A stretch of DNA of 64,000 nt from assembly GCA_030760725.1 (NCBI GenBank), contig JASWHV010000018.1, positions 24,088,273 through 24,152,272 of the forward strand, read 5' to 3'. This document shows positions 1 to 12,372 of this stretch, one piece after another (the first letter of the stretch is position 1; each line of letters opens with the position of its first letter). The notes below the pieces were generated by a model. The model worked only from the letters and a program-made list of their open reading frames with translations, made no database searches and was not told the DNA's origin. The position numbers were made by a program, and so were the translations under genes. The stretch is from Neostapfia colusana. Lineage: Eukaryota > Streptophyta > Magnoliopsida > Poales > Poaceae.

Positions 1-1540
1 AGCTCTCGCCGGGAGTGGGTTCCAGTGCTCGGAACTTGCTGGATCTCGCCGCCCCCACGTATTCTCGTGCCAGGAACACGTTGCCAGGCTTATCTCAGCT
101 CGACGATGGCCGGAAACCTAGGTGCGACGGCGATAGCGGCTGTGGCAACTTCGGCGATGTTGCTAGGGCACTGTAGTGCTCTAACCTTGCTCCGGTTAGC
201 TCCTACAGCATCGCCACCACCTCGGGAGCAACGTCCAGGGCTCTGATCTCGCGAGAAACGACAGCAACTAGGGTTTCACCGTGCGACCTAGGGCGATTTT
301 GGAGAAAACTGGAAAAATTTCGAGAACCGAGGGTTTCCTCAACGGTCCTCCCTAGTTCTTGATCCCACGTGCCCGCACGGATGTCTACAACTGGGTTTCT
401 AGGTCTGGTGATGAGTGGTGCACCGTGCTTCCCTAATTTCTCGGTCTGCTCCCTACGGTTCATATCGCATGTCCGCGGAAAAAGTTAAATTCCGGCGAGC
501 ACGGGCTGTGGCACGCTGCCGGCGTTGCTGTGAAGCAAGAAGAGTTACAGGCGCACCTTTTCGCTTTTGCAACTCAACGGGAGGTGCTCTGTTGTGGCTG
601 GGCGATGGATTCTTGCAGCGGCGACTTCGCCCGGTGCCGTGGGGAAGGATTGAGCTCGCCGCCGGGGTTCCCGTGGGTTTAGCACCGATTTCTTGCGTCG
701 GTCACGTTCAGTGAGGTCTGGCGACGCGGTGGAGGGACTCAGCGCGGCGTGCGACTCGTTGAGCTGACCGGGCGTTGAGGAACCGACCGTGTTCTTCCGT
801 GCGGCAGCAGCTCGGCGAGGAAAACGCGAGGTGACCGACGGCAGCTGTGGGAGGCGGTTTGCGGGAGCATCGTTCACTCGGTGGGGTTGATAAGGGTGCG
901 AGCAAACCGACTCCGGAGCAGCTCGGGAGGTGCTTCCGGTTACTCGGTCGGCAGCGCGTGGCGCCTCGCGGTGGCTCGGTGTGAGGTCAGGTGTGAACTG
1001 AGAACAGAGTAACTTCGGCAGTAAGTTAGGTCCCCCTCCTCTCACTGACCAGTGGGGCCCACAGCTCCACTCTGCCCCAAAATATCTCCAAATTTTTGAC
1101 ACATTGTAAATTCATCCATGCAGGACCCAAATCCAAAAGCCATTTTGACATTTGACAATTTGTGACACTGTTTCAAATTTAAATTCAAATTTGGATGGAA
1201 TTCACAAGTCCCTTTGATATTCATATCAAAGCACCTCCAAATTTGCTCCAAATTTGCCCCCTCTACAATTTGAACCTGGGGAGTTTGAATATACCCTCTG
1301 ATCTATGAGTTGGTCATTGCAAATACAACTTTTTAAACATCAGTTTGCATTTTCCTCTTTGGAGATGGCCCCTCCTCTTTTGGAAGTGACCCTCTTACTT
1401 CAAACTGAATTCAAAGTTTTTATCGCTCATGCCAACACTTTCATAAGTAAACAAAAGTTTTTTAAGTCTCATTTCTTGCATATAAACTCAACTTTATTCA
1501 TAGCTCAAGTTTTCTAATCACAAGTTTTGGGACTTTTACA
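1..1540 (-). repeat. 3' LTR of element A (partial)
   Basis: On the minus strand it begins TGTAAAAGTCCC directly after the polypurine tract. It matches 10198-11578 and 14949-16312, plus 41673-41836 for the terminal part that follows the B insertion site. It has no believable gene of its own; the short ORFs in it recur in all copies in both orientations and are not supported as proteins. The window edge cuts it. Confidence 0.9.
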
Positions 1541-1553
1541 TTCCTCCCCCCTT
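1541..1553 (-). other. Polypurine tract of element A
   Basis: On the minus strand TTAAGGGGGGAGGAA lies directly before the LTR start TGTAAAAG. It is the expected plus-strand DNA primer. Element C has nearly the same tract before its 3' LTR. Confidence 0.85.
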
Positions 1554-1605
1554 AAAAAGAATCTCGTCCCGAGATTCATGATTAAGGACAAGGTGGAGAG
1601 GACAG

Positions 1606-4600
1606 TTACTCAACATACGCCTCTAACAACTCCGGATGATTGCGTTGCAAATATTCCTCGCTTTCCCATGTAGCTTCGTCGGACGTGTGATTTTCCCATA
1701 GCACATTGAAAAATCGTAGCGTCCGATTCCTGGTTTCGCGAGTCTTTTCATCAATTATCCAGGTTGGTCACTCAACATATGTGAGGTCCGGCTTCAAATT
1801 TTCTATGTCTCCCGTGATAATCTCTGTTGGAACTTTTAAACACTTCCGCAACTGAGATATGTGGAAGACGTTATGTACTCCGACTAAGGTTGCCGGCAAC
1901 TCCAAACGGTATGCTACGGGTCCACATCTTTCAATGATGACGAAGGGACCGATAAAACGCGGAGCTAATTTTCCTTTCACTCCGAATCGGTGAATGCTCT
2001 TCATAGGAGATACGCGGAGGTATACGTGGTCCCCAACATGGAAATCCAGAGGACGACGTCTCCTATCCGCATAGCTCTTTTGTCTGGACTGAGCGGCTTT
2101 CAGATTTGCTTGAATAAGCTTTACCCGCTCTTCTGCTTCATTTACGATATCAATCCCGTAAGTTACCCTCTCGCCGGATTCACACCAGTTCAAGGGTGTG
2201 CGGCACTTCCGGCCGTAGAGAGGTTCATAAGGCGCCATTTTGATACTTGATTGATACCCGTTGTTATATGAGAACTCCGCCAACGGTAAGTGATCATCCC
2301 AGCTCTTACCGTGATGAATGGCACATGCTCTCATCATATCTTCAAGTATTTGATTCACCCTCTCAGTTTGCCCATCGGTTTGAGGGTGATACGCGGAGCA
2401 TCGAATCAATTTAGTTCCCAAGGATGTGTGCAACTGTTCCCAGAAGCGGGATACGAACAGCGATCCTCTGTCGGACACAATGGTACGGGGAACTCCATAC
2501 AAGCAAAAGATTCGTGCTATGTACAACTCCGCATACTTTTTGGCGCTGTATTTGATACGCACCGGAATGAAGCGTGCTGATTTGGTTAACCGATCCACGA
2601 TTACCCAAATCAAATCATGCTTATTAGCCGTGAGAGGTAGTCCAACGATGAAGTCCATACTAATATCCTCCCACTTCCATGCTGGAACGCTTAACGGTTG
2701 CAGCAGGCCCGACTTCTTCACATGGTCGGCCTTAACTCTTCGACGCGTATCACATTCTGATACGTATTTAGCAACTTCTCTCTTCATCCGGGTCCACCAA
2801 AATTTAGTCCTCAATTCTTGGTACATCTTGTTGCTGCCCGGATGAATAGAAAATTTGGATAAGTGAGCCTCATCCAAAATTTTTTTCCGCAGCCTCATAT
2901 CACGGGGTACGACTATCTGGTCCTTGAACCATAGAGTGTCTTCATCATCTAACCGGAAACATTTCATTTCCCCGTTCTGCAATCTCCTTCTGATATGAGC
3001 CATGCCCTTTTCTTTCTTTTGAGCTGCCATAACCTCCTCTCTTATTGTGGGTATGAGGGCTAGGTTATGCAGAGTTCCAAATGTAACCAAGTAAAGACTT
3101 GGTTCTTCCTCTTCTATCGGCGTGATGGTTAGGCTATGAATATGAGACATCCGGCTGAGTGCATCGGCAACCACATTTGCCTTGCCCGGATGATAATGAA
3201 TTTCAATCTCATAGTCCTTGATCAGCTCCAACCATCGCCGTTGCTGCATATTCAACTCCTTTTGAGTGAATATGTACTTCAAACTTTTTGTGGTCGGTGT
3301 AGAGATGAACCAGATTTCCCATTAGGTAATGTCTCCACATCTTCAAATCTAGTACCACGGCAGCAAGCTCGAGATCATGAGTTGGATAATGTTTCTCATG
3401 ATTCCATAATTGCCGTGATCCATATGCAACCACACGTCCTCCTTGCATGAGTACACAACCAAGCCCGACGCCGGATGCATCACAATAAACATCAAAAGGC
3501 TTTGTTGTATCCGGTTGAGCTAGAACCGGGGCTGTTGTGAGGTGTTTTACCAACGCTTGACAAGCTTCCTCACATGGCTTGCTCCAATCATACTTGATGC
3601 CCTTCTTCAGTAGCTCCGTCATAGGTTTGGAGATTTTTGAGAAGCTCGGGATGAACCTCCGATAATATCCAGCCGAACCCAAGAAGCTACGAACTTCATG
3701 GACTGATGTTGGAGACTTCCACTTCAGAACTTGTTCAATCTTGGTTGGATCAACAGCAATGCCTTCTGCTGAAATAATGTGCCCAAGAAATGGCACTTGG
3801 TTGATCCAGAATTCACATTTACTAAACTTTGCATAAAGCTTGTGATCTCGCAGTCGTTGGAGCACAATATGCAAATGTTTAGCGTGTTCCTCTTCAGATT
3901 TGGAGTAGACCAAGATGTCGTCGATGAAGACCACGACGAGCTGATCCAGCTCCGGCATGAACACCGAGTTCATAAGATACATAAAGTGGGCCGGAGCATT
4001 GGTCAACCCAAATGACATGACAAGATATTCATAGAGTCCATATCTTGTCGAGAATGCTGTTTTCGGGACATCTTCCGCTCGAATCTTGATTTGATGATAT
4101 CCCGACCTTAAGTCCATCTTGGAGAAGACTTTAGCACCCACTAGTTGATCGAAGAGGATATCAATTCTTGGTAGTGGATACTTGTTCTTTATGGTCACAG
4201 CATTTAAAGGACGATAGTCGACGCATAGCCTCAGCGTCTCATCCTTCTTCTTCACAAACAAAGCTGAGCAACCCCATGGTGATGAACTTGGATGAATAAA
4301 CCCCTTGTCCATCAGATCCTTGAGTTGCTCCTTCAATTCTGCTAACTCACTCGGAGCCATTTTGTATGGTCTCCGAGAGATCGGCGTGGTTCCCGGTATC
4401 AAGTCTATTTTGAACTCCACCTTGCGCTCAGGTGGTAAGCCTGGAAGATCTTCGGGAAACACGTCCGGATATTCACGGACTACCGGAATATCTTCTAGCC
4501 TGCACGCCTCGGCATTACATACTTCTGGGTCTTTGGAAACCGCTTTGCCGAGATACAAGGTTTGACGTCCGTGAAGTGGAGAGTGCAAGTGAACACTCCT

Positions 4601-5302
4601 GTTCTCGATGTCCAGAACAGCCTTGTGGAAGGTCAACCATGATATTCCCAATATGGCATTGATTCCTTGGTCTTCGAGAATGATGAGGGTGGTAGGATAA
4701 ATATTTCCACCCAAACAAAGTGGTGCTCGTGAAACGACTTCATTAGTTGATATGTCTCCACCCGGCGAATGAATAAGGTAAGAACCTTTGGTGATAGTGG
4801 TGGAGATCTGATCCCGGATCACCGTTGCCCTGCTAATGAAGTTATGTGTCGCACCAGAGTCGAATAAAATGACAAATGGCTTGTCATTTAAGGTGAACCT
4901 GCCGGCAAGAACAGGTCCTCCCTTGGGCAGAGCATCGACTGACACATAATTGACTGTTCCCACTTTTGACATAGCTTTCCTGGGCTGCCCAAGATCACTT
5001 TTTTGGACTGGACTCGCAGACACAATGTTACTGCTCGGTTCAGTCGCTTCATTGACGTTGAGCCTGTTGTCAACATGAAGTGGGACAGCACTCAGTTCAA
5101 CTGAGAAATCACCTTGTTCATCTTCAGCCTCTTGAGGGTAATAATATTCTAGTGCACCTTGTTGATACTGGGGTGCATAAGAAATAAGTTGCTGCTGCGG
5201 TGGAGGTGAATAAGACCTCTGTGGAGTAGAAGAGTGGTCAAACTCCCATAATGATTGCACCTCTTGTGGAATCTCTCGACCGGAAGGTGAACGGATTACC
5301 AA
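1606..5302 (-). pseudogene. pol: Element A pol: protease, RT, RNase H, integrase, chromodomain (broken)
   Basis: Protease motif DSGATHNFI near 4860, RT with FIDD near 3925-3917, RNase H starting FDVYCDASG near 3495, and integrase with the HHCC region followed by the MDFIVGLP, VSDRG and TERVNQ catalytic blocks. A GPF motif and a chromodomain-like tail (EATWESEE, 1660-1606) follow. Breaks: an extra A near 3285 in RNase H (DHKK instead of DHKS) shifts the frame between the ORFs 5302-3209 and 3282-1768; a TGA at 1768 cuts off the chromodomain tail; and the second Cys of the integrase zinc finger is Arg (CDTR). In the linker before protease I find no CCHC zinc knuckle, which element C has at the same place. 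The protein is probably non-functional. Confidence 0.9.
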
Positions 5303-5338
5303 CCGATACTTCTGAGGTAGACGATTGTCTTCATCTTG

Positions 5339-6074
5339 TCATGAGTCCCTCTCCCTCTTTTCTTTGAGGTAGAGGTTGGAATAATATTCTTGAGCGATAG
5401 CACAGCTCACAAACTCATAAAAACTCTCTTGGCTAACTTGAGCCAATTCACATCGCAGCCTAGCGGTCAGCCCTCGATAAAAATGATAACCCTTCGTGGC
5501 TGGTGACTTCACATAGTCAGGGACATATTGAGCCAAGCGATTGAATTCCTTCGCATAATCAATAACACTCCTGTCCCCTTTGCTGCAGACTCAATAACTC
5601 ATCCAGACTGGTTTGCATTATGCCCGCAGGGATGAAACGAGCATGAAATACAGCCTGGAACTCCGCCCATGTGACACAATGTCCCGCTGGTTGAACAGCA
5701 AGGTACTCTGCCCACCATGCTCCAGCAAAGCCGTGAAGCTGTTGAGCGGCATATAGAGTCTTCGAGAATTCGTCACACCGGATCAACCCAAGCTTGGACT
5801 CAATGACACGTAACCAGTGATTTGCTTCACAATGGTCAGCCGCCTCGGAGAATACCGGCGGTTGTGTCGCCAAGAAATCCAGATACGTGCTCTGGGTTGG
5901 CATGTGATGTTGAGCTTCTCGATCTATGCCTTGTTGAACTAGAGTTTGGAGAGTTTCATTCATTTTGGCCATAATTTCAGCCAATCCGGTTGGCGATGGC
6001 TCTTGTGATGAAGTCGAGTCATTCCCACCTCGACTCGAACCTCCAATCTCCATTTGAGAATGTGTACGTACCAT
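5339..6074 (-). pseudogene. gag: Element A gag (frameshifted)
   Basis: Capsid-type gag. The likely start is the ATG at 6074 (MVRTHSQMEIGG), not the longer reading from 6101, because a 3' splice-acceptor-like sequence ends at 6076. A retrotransposon gag domain is visible: WLRVIESKLGLIR, WWAEYLAVQP, WAEFQAVFHARFIP, then DELLSLQQ. After LSLQQ one extra base shifts the frame (stop at 5559); the true frame continues as VIDYAKEFNRLAQYVPDY to a TGA at 5339, which stands where an Arg codon is expected. Downstream the same frame continues into 5302. Two breaks in gag alone make this a pseudogene. Confidence 0.85.
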
Positions 6075-6075
6075 A

Positions 6076-6090
6076 CTGCACGAAACAAAA
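6076..6090 (-). promoter_or_regulatory. 3' splice-acceptor-like site before element A gag ATG
   Basis: On the minus strand TTTTGTTTCGTGCAG ends two bases before the gag ATG at 6074: a pyrimidine-rich run followed by CAG. Element C has a comparable site at the same place (29501). Splicing is inferred, not shown. Confidence 0.45.
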
Positions 6091-7605
6091 TTTTGAGTCA
6101 ATCAAAATTCTATCTCAGTAGTAAATAAAGATAAGTAAAACATGAACATGTCATGAACTTTATGAAAGCATAACCACATTCATGTTTAAACAAATCTTAT
6201 GTATGCTAAGCTAATCAGCGGGACTACCCTGACCAGCTCACACCAACTCCAAATTTTACTCAAGTTATCAACAGATTCTTTACTTGAGTTCAATACCAAA
6301 GTTTTAGTAAACTTCAGTAGCTTTCCAACAAGTACTTATGTGCTCCTTAAGGACTTTTCTAGAGGAAGTTATGGCTTAAAAACAGAAAGGTCCAGAGAGG
6401 TTTTTGCTACTGTCCTGGTTCTGAACAGTTTGCCTTCATCTGGACTTTTCACCCATGTAACATGTGATTCTGCTCTGGAGGCCTACAAGGAAGTTGTAGA
6501 GCACTTGAAAATCTTTCCAGAACTGTATCATACACCTTATTTGGGTCAAGCTACTCAGAGTTATGCTCTGTCAAAGTCCAGCAAGAATTTCTGCCAGAAA
6601 CAGAGCTCTCTGTTTTTGAAAACTTTGACACCTAGTTATACTCCCATTTGAATCTTAGCTCAAAATAAGAATTCAATAACTAATATTTGTTTCAAACTTC
6701 CATATTTAGTTGAAAGTTAGCTCATGAATCATTTCTTCATAGGGAAGAGGTTCTTATGTGTAGTACGGTGTCGATGCACCGTAAGAATCATGTCGGTACT
6801 ACGTAGCCTCACCAAATAAAAATCCTACCGGATTACACCGGCATATACGTACTATCAGTGGCACTAAGACGGTCTCTCGCACACGTGTACTACACGGGAT
6901 ACGAGCATGGTTAGTACATGCAGAATATCACTCAATAGTGGTACACTCAAAGGTTGTTTCATTTCAGGCAGTTCTATAATTGAAAGTAAATACAAACGCC
7001 CGTATCATTGTCATACGGCCGCCCTTGAGTTAAGCCACGTCTCAAGGTACGTGATCGTGTTTCAATACCACACGACGGGGAACCCGAGTATGTCATGAAC
7101 GGGTCGTCACGGTTGGCAATGTTATCAACCCAACGGATACCACCTACTGCCCTGCAGGGCACGCCGATGGCAAGCGCTGCGTATGTACTCCTGGGCTACT
7201 TCCAGACGAACACACTATCGCGTTACTGACCACACGATGGGGTCTCCACTTACTTGCCTAATGCACGCTAGGGATCAGCGTTTCATATGAACTCAGGAAC
7301 ATGGAGAGTCCAAGAGTTCATATTGACGTCTCACACCAAGCTGTGAGACCTAGCCCTGAACCACTTTCCTCGTCAGGGGAGCTAACCGAAATTGAACCGC
7401 TTTCGGTGGCGTTCCTTACCATGCTTACCTGAACGTAGGTGTGTCGTTACATAATGAAAATTCAGAAGTAGAACACATAGGTTAGTCTTGCCACTTTAAG
7501 TAACTATACTACTATAGTCCTTATGTGGGCCTAATATCGTTTCCTCACCGTATCCTAAGTTTTTATCGTAATACGATCCTTACTCCGTGTGCTATTACCA
7601 ATGCG
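6091..7605 (-). other. Untranslated leader of element A
   Basis: About 1.5 kb between primer site and gag. The ORF 6199-6651 on the other strand is not believable: it has no recognisable domain and lies in a leader that is loosely similar in sequence to 27500-28200 of element C. No counterpart of the C upstream ORF is seen here. The right part (7002-7605) is repeated at 11754-12357. Confidence 0.7.
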
Positions 7606-7617
7606 GCTCTGATACCA
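7606..7617 (-). other. Primer binding site of element A (initiator Met tRNA)
   Basis: On the minus strand TGGTATCAGAGCC lies three bases (GCG) after the LTR end CCCTCA. It matches the 3' end of plant initiator tRNA-Met. A second copy lies at 12358-12369 in the tandem duplication. Confidence 0.9.
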
Positions 7618-7620
7618 CGC

Positions 7621-10600
7621 TGAGGGGGCCCGATCCCGATCACGGGGACGGGGCACCTCGCCCGAGGAATCGCATTGGTTGGTGCCGTGTTATGCGGCAC
7701 CCAAGAGCACACATATAAGGAACACAGTATTACATAAACCAAAGCGGAAGCTTACAACTGTTCTTTGTAAATAATTTACATAAAATAGCTACAGCGGAAG
7801 TCTATAAACAGCTCACGATGAATATCTAAGAAGCACTCGAGAAGAGATCCAGCCCGCGGACTCCTCTCGCTAGCAACACGAAGACATGGCAGCAGCTAGG
7901 TTCTCCAAGGGTGACATGACTCGGAAGTTTCCGAGTCTCACCGGACAACCTTCTGTATAGTGTCGATGTTCACCTGCAAAACCACTTATATAGCAAGAGT
8001 GAGCACAAAGGCTAAGCAAGACTTAACCGTCTCTCCTAAAGCATGGAACTCTATATGAAAGTAACCTAGGACCTAAGCCTGTCCTTTGCGAAAAGACTCG
8101 CCTACGAGTTCATCCTTAACTTTCAGATTTTAACCATAATTGTAGTGACCTTGCGCCCAGCAACATTGGAACTCCACAATCAAACAAGAAACGCTTCATT
8201 CCAATGTTACTTGTCCCAAGGTGAAAAATAACTTTAGTTTGCTCTATCCCTACTTCAACCATGGTTTTCATGCAATTTATAATTAGCATAACAGCATTTA
8301 AAACTTTGGCAAACTATTCCCACACAACTTGATTACTACGTCACAGCGCAGTGAGCAAGCGGTACTCATAACCGCGAGGGACGGTGATTCGAATCAAACA
8401 CTACCCGGATAACTCGACACATACGCCTGCCTCTGAAGACCCAACTCTGGCGTCCTTCATTACGTCATATGTGGCAACCTTTCTCAGGTCACTAGACTGT
8501 AGAACCGGTCGCGCCGTCTCGGGCTCATAGGTCTAACGAGACGATGTGGTATGCCTCTACAACCCAGTGAACCTGGTACATCGGTTTCCTGATTCCCATA
8601 TGTCAGTAAGCATCTGGTACACAACTCAATACTTGCTCCCAGGGCCGCATACACTTTGGTCCTTGACCGACACGGGCAGAGCTACTCGACCAAGACCTCG
8701 TCTTGTCGCTGTCTAACACCTCTGCCCGGTCTCATCTTTAGAAACGTAAACTTTAGTTTGCTACCTTTTCCAATCCCTACTTATGTGGTCCGGGAACAAA
8801 GCTCGCGAGTAGATTCCAACTACTCGTCTTCTACCGGCTGTCCTAGCCTATTTAGCATGGCCTTATTCTACAGCGATGACACACCTCTACCGTTGACCTC
8901 GGGGTTCATGTTTGGTTATGCAAGTGGAGTATCAAACATCCTGGACCTAATGCACATACAAACCTCGACCAATAGTAGTGAACAAAGGAAAAATTTTAAA
9001 AACAACTTAAGTGCAAACCGGGGCTTGCCTTGGTTTTGCAGGTGTCTAAAGTCAGATAAGATGAAGTTAGTTGCTTATGATGACTTGAAACTTAATCCCT
9101 GCCTTCTTGCTCCTTGATCAAATCTTCACTTGTCCACGTTTAAGCACTACACATTATGAACATGCATATCTTTAATTGTAAAACTTTTTGCTAACAAATG
9201 CTACAGACAAATTTAAAACTGGAACTTTGTTTAAGAATTTAAAATGACACTGGGGGGGGGGTTTGGATGTGTGTCTAAGCACTATCCTCAAGTGAGATGT
9301 GAGGTTCATCACTTGGGGGGTGATCACCTAATGAGGTTGAACAGGACATAATGATCCAGGGCTCTAATGGAGCTGGGAATTTTCTTGGGGGTTCCTTGTC
9401 ACAAGAAAGTCTTCTGGACCAAAATTCAGAACATTTCACTAAGTGGATCACCCAGAACAATTCCCTAATCATTTAAGCATAAAGAAATTAATTCTGATTA
9501 ATCTTGCCCTTTCATGCAAGTCTAAGTGAACCATAATTTCCTACATAGCTCAGAGAGTATGCCTGAATTTTCCTAGGATTTTTGGAGCTAAGGAATGGCT
9601 AGAACTGAATTTCCAAGTTTTGGAAATTCTCTGAAAATGTTTCTGTATTCATTTGAATACAGAAACTTGAAATTGGAATTACCTTAACTAAATCAACTCC
9701 AAATGAGCTGAAACTTTTACCGGAGTCTCCTAATATTCTAAAGAATATTCTGGCAAAATTTGGGGAATTTCGGATGAACCAAACTCCCTCTAAAATTCTT
9801 TTGCTGAAAAGCTTTAAAGAATTTCCCAGAATTTCCTATTGGTTTTCATGCAAATTGGGTTGTACATTTGAATATAGCTCTTCATCCTGAATCCAACACA
9901 ATTTGAATCACTAAATTTGGAGCTTCCTAGCAAAATTTATTAGGTTCTAAAGTTTGAACCGAATCTGGAATTCAAATTAATTCGGGAAAAGTTTAAACTC
10001 TGACAGTGGTCCCATCCCCACGTGTCAGCTGCTGCGTTCACGCCACACGGGGCCACATACCTGTCCCCGCGTTGTCACAAACTGATCCGAGGCCACAGAC
10101 AATCCCACTCCCTCGCAACAGCGACTGACGCGTGGGCCAGCCCCCGTCTTCGTCCTCCTCCAGCCGCCCGCACTCCCGCGCCACCGAGCTCGCCGGAGCT
10201 CTCGCCGGGAGTGGGTTCCAGTGCTCGGAACTTGCTGGATCTCGCCGCCCCCACGTATTCTCGTGCCAGGAACACGTTGCCGGGCTTATCTCAGCTCGAC
10301 GATGGCCGGAAACCTAGGTGCGACGGCGATAGCGGCTGTGGCAACTTCGGCGATGTTGCTAGGGCACTGTAGTGCTCTAACCTTGCTCCGGTTAGCTCCT
10401 ACAGCATCGCCACCACCTCGGGAGCAACGTCCAGGGCTCTGATCTCGCGAGAAACGACAGCAACTAGGGTTTCACCGTGCGACCTAGGGCGATTTCGGAG
10501 AAAACTGGAAAAATTCGAAGAACCGAGGGTTTCCTCAACGGTCCTCCCTAGTTCTTGATCCCACGTGTCCGCACGGATGTCTACAACTGGGTTTCTAGGT

Positions 10601-11578
10601 CTGGTGATGAGTGGTGCACCGTGCTTCCCTAATTTCTCGGTCTGCTGCCTACGGTTCATATCGCATGTCCGCGGAAAAAGTTAAATTCCGGCGAGCACGG
10701 GCTGTGGCACGCTGCCGGCGTTGCTGTGAAGCAAGAAGAGTTACAGGCGCACCTTTTCGCTTTTGCATCTCAACGGGAGGTGCTCTGTTGTGGCTGGGCG
10801 ACGGATTCTTGCAGCGGCGACTTCGCCCGGTGCCGTGGGGAAGGATTGAGCTCGCCGCCGGGGTTCCCGTGGGTTTAGCACCGATTTCTTGCGTCGGTCA
10901 CGTTCAGTGAGGTCTGGCGACGCGGTGGAGGGACTCAGCGCGGCGTGCGACTCGTTGAGCTGACCGGGCGTTGAGGAACCGACCGTGTTCTTCCGTGCGG
11001 CAGCAGCTCGGCGAGGAAAACGCGAGGTGACCGACGGCAGCTGTGGGAGGTGGTTTGCGGGAGCATCGTTCACTCAGTGGGGTTGATAAGGGTGCGAGCA
11101 AACCGACTCCGGAGCAGCTCGGGAGGTGCTTCCGGTTACTCGGTCGGCAGCGCGTGGCGCCTCGCGGTGGCTCGGTGTGAGGTCAGGTGTGAACTGAGAA
11201 CAGAGTAACTTCGGCAGTAAGTTAGGTCCCCCTCCTCTCACTGACCAGTAGGGCCCACAGCTCCACTCTGCCCCAAAATATCTCCAAATTTTTGACACAT
11301 TGTAAATTCATCCATGCAGGACCCAAATCCAAAAGCCATTTTGACATTTGACAATTTGTGACACCGTTTCAAATTTAAATTCAAATTTGGATGGAATTCA
11401 CAAGTCCCTTTGATATTCATATCAAAGCACCTCCAAATTTGCTCCAAATTTGCCCCCTCTACAATTTGAACCTGGGGAGTTTGAATATACCCTCTGATCT
11501 ATGAGTTGGTCATTGCAAATACAACTTTTTAAACATCAGTTTGCATTTTCCTCTTTGGAGATGGCCCCTCCTCTTCTG
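7621..11578 (-). repeat. 5' LTR of element A, first tandem copy (5' end missing)
   Basis: It starts on the + strand at TGAGGGGGCCCGATC, the reverse of the LTR 3' end, next to the primer site. It ends at CTCCTCTTCTG, where B LTR sequence begins. The terminal 160 bp of the LTR lie at 41673-41836. Small ORFs such as 8656-9117 have no recognisable domain and recur in every copy; I do not annotate them as genes. Confidence 0.9.
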
Positions 11579-11753
11579 TGTCACACCCGGTTTTTCCAAA
11601 GAACAACCAAGTGAATAACACATGTATGCCAGGATCATTTTCTCATACATGTGATGACAAATAGTGAAGCATCATTTATTACAAGCCAGGTGTCTAATAT
11701 AATTAAGTCTTACATAGCAAATGTCTCGATGGATAATAATAAGTTCATCACAA
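11579..11753 (-). repeat. Duplicated end fragment of the element B LTR
   Basis: It starts TGTCACACCCGG and matches 16313-16487. It is the part of B carried along by the tandem duplication. The five bases before it are TTCTG, one change from the true B target duplication TTTTG. Confidence 0.9.
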
Positions 11754-12372
11754 GTATCATTGTCATACGGCCGCCCTTGAGTTAAGCCACGTCTCAAGGT
11801 ACGTGATCGTGTTTCAATACCACACGACGGGGAACCCGAGTATGTCATGAACGGGTCGTCACGGTTGGGAATGTTATCAACCCAACGGATACCACCTACT
11901 GCCCTGCAGGGCACGCCGATGGCAAGCGCTGCGTATGTACTCCTGGGCTACTTCCAGACGAACACACTATCGCGTTACTGACCACACGATGGGGTCTCCA
12001 CTTACTTGCCTAATGCACGCTAGGGATCAGCGTTTCATATGAACTCAGGAACATGGAGAGTCCAAGAGTTCATATTGACGTCTCACACCAAGCTGTGAGA
12101 CCTAGCCCTGAACCGCTTTCCTCGTCAGGGGAGCTAACCGAAATTGAACCGCTTTCGGTGGCGTTCCTTACCATGCTTACCTGAACGTAGGTGTGTCGTT
12201 ACATAATGAAAATTCAGAAGTAGAACACATAGGTTAGTCTTGCCACTTTAAGTAACTATACTACTATAGTCCTTATGTGGGCCTAATATCGTTTCCTCAC
12301 CGTATCCTAAGTTTTTATCGTAATACGATCCTTACTCCGTGTGCTATTACCAATGCGGCTCTGATACCACGC
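11754..12372 (-). repeat. Duplicated leader and primer site of element A
   Basis: It matches 7002-7620, including the iMet-type primer site (12358-12369, minus strand). There is no coding sequence here beyond the truncated leader. Confidence 0.9.

Noticed and set aside
6199..6651. 150-aa ORF on the + strand in the A leader
   Set aside because: Antisense to the leader, AT-rich, no domain, and similar leader sequence in C has no such frame.
8656..9117. 153-aa ORF in the A LTR, repeated at 13408-13869
   Set aside because: It lies inside the LTR on the strand opposite to the element, has no domain, and its repeat is explained by the tandem duplication.
9252..9260. G run as a regulatory quadruplex
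   Set aside because: A simple homopolymer that differs in length between the duplicate copies; nothing supports a function.
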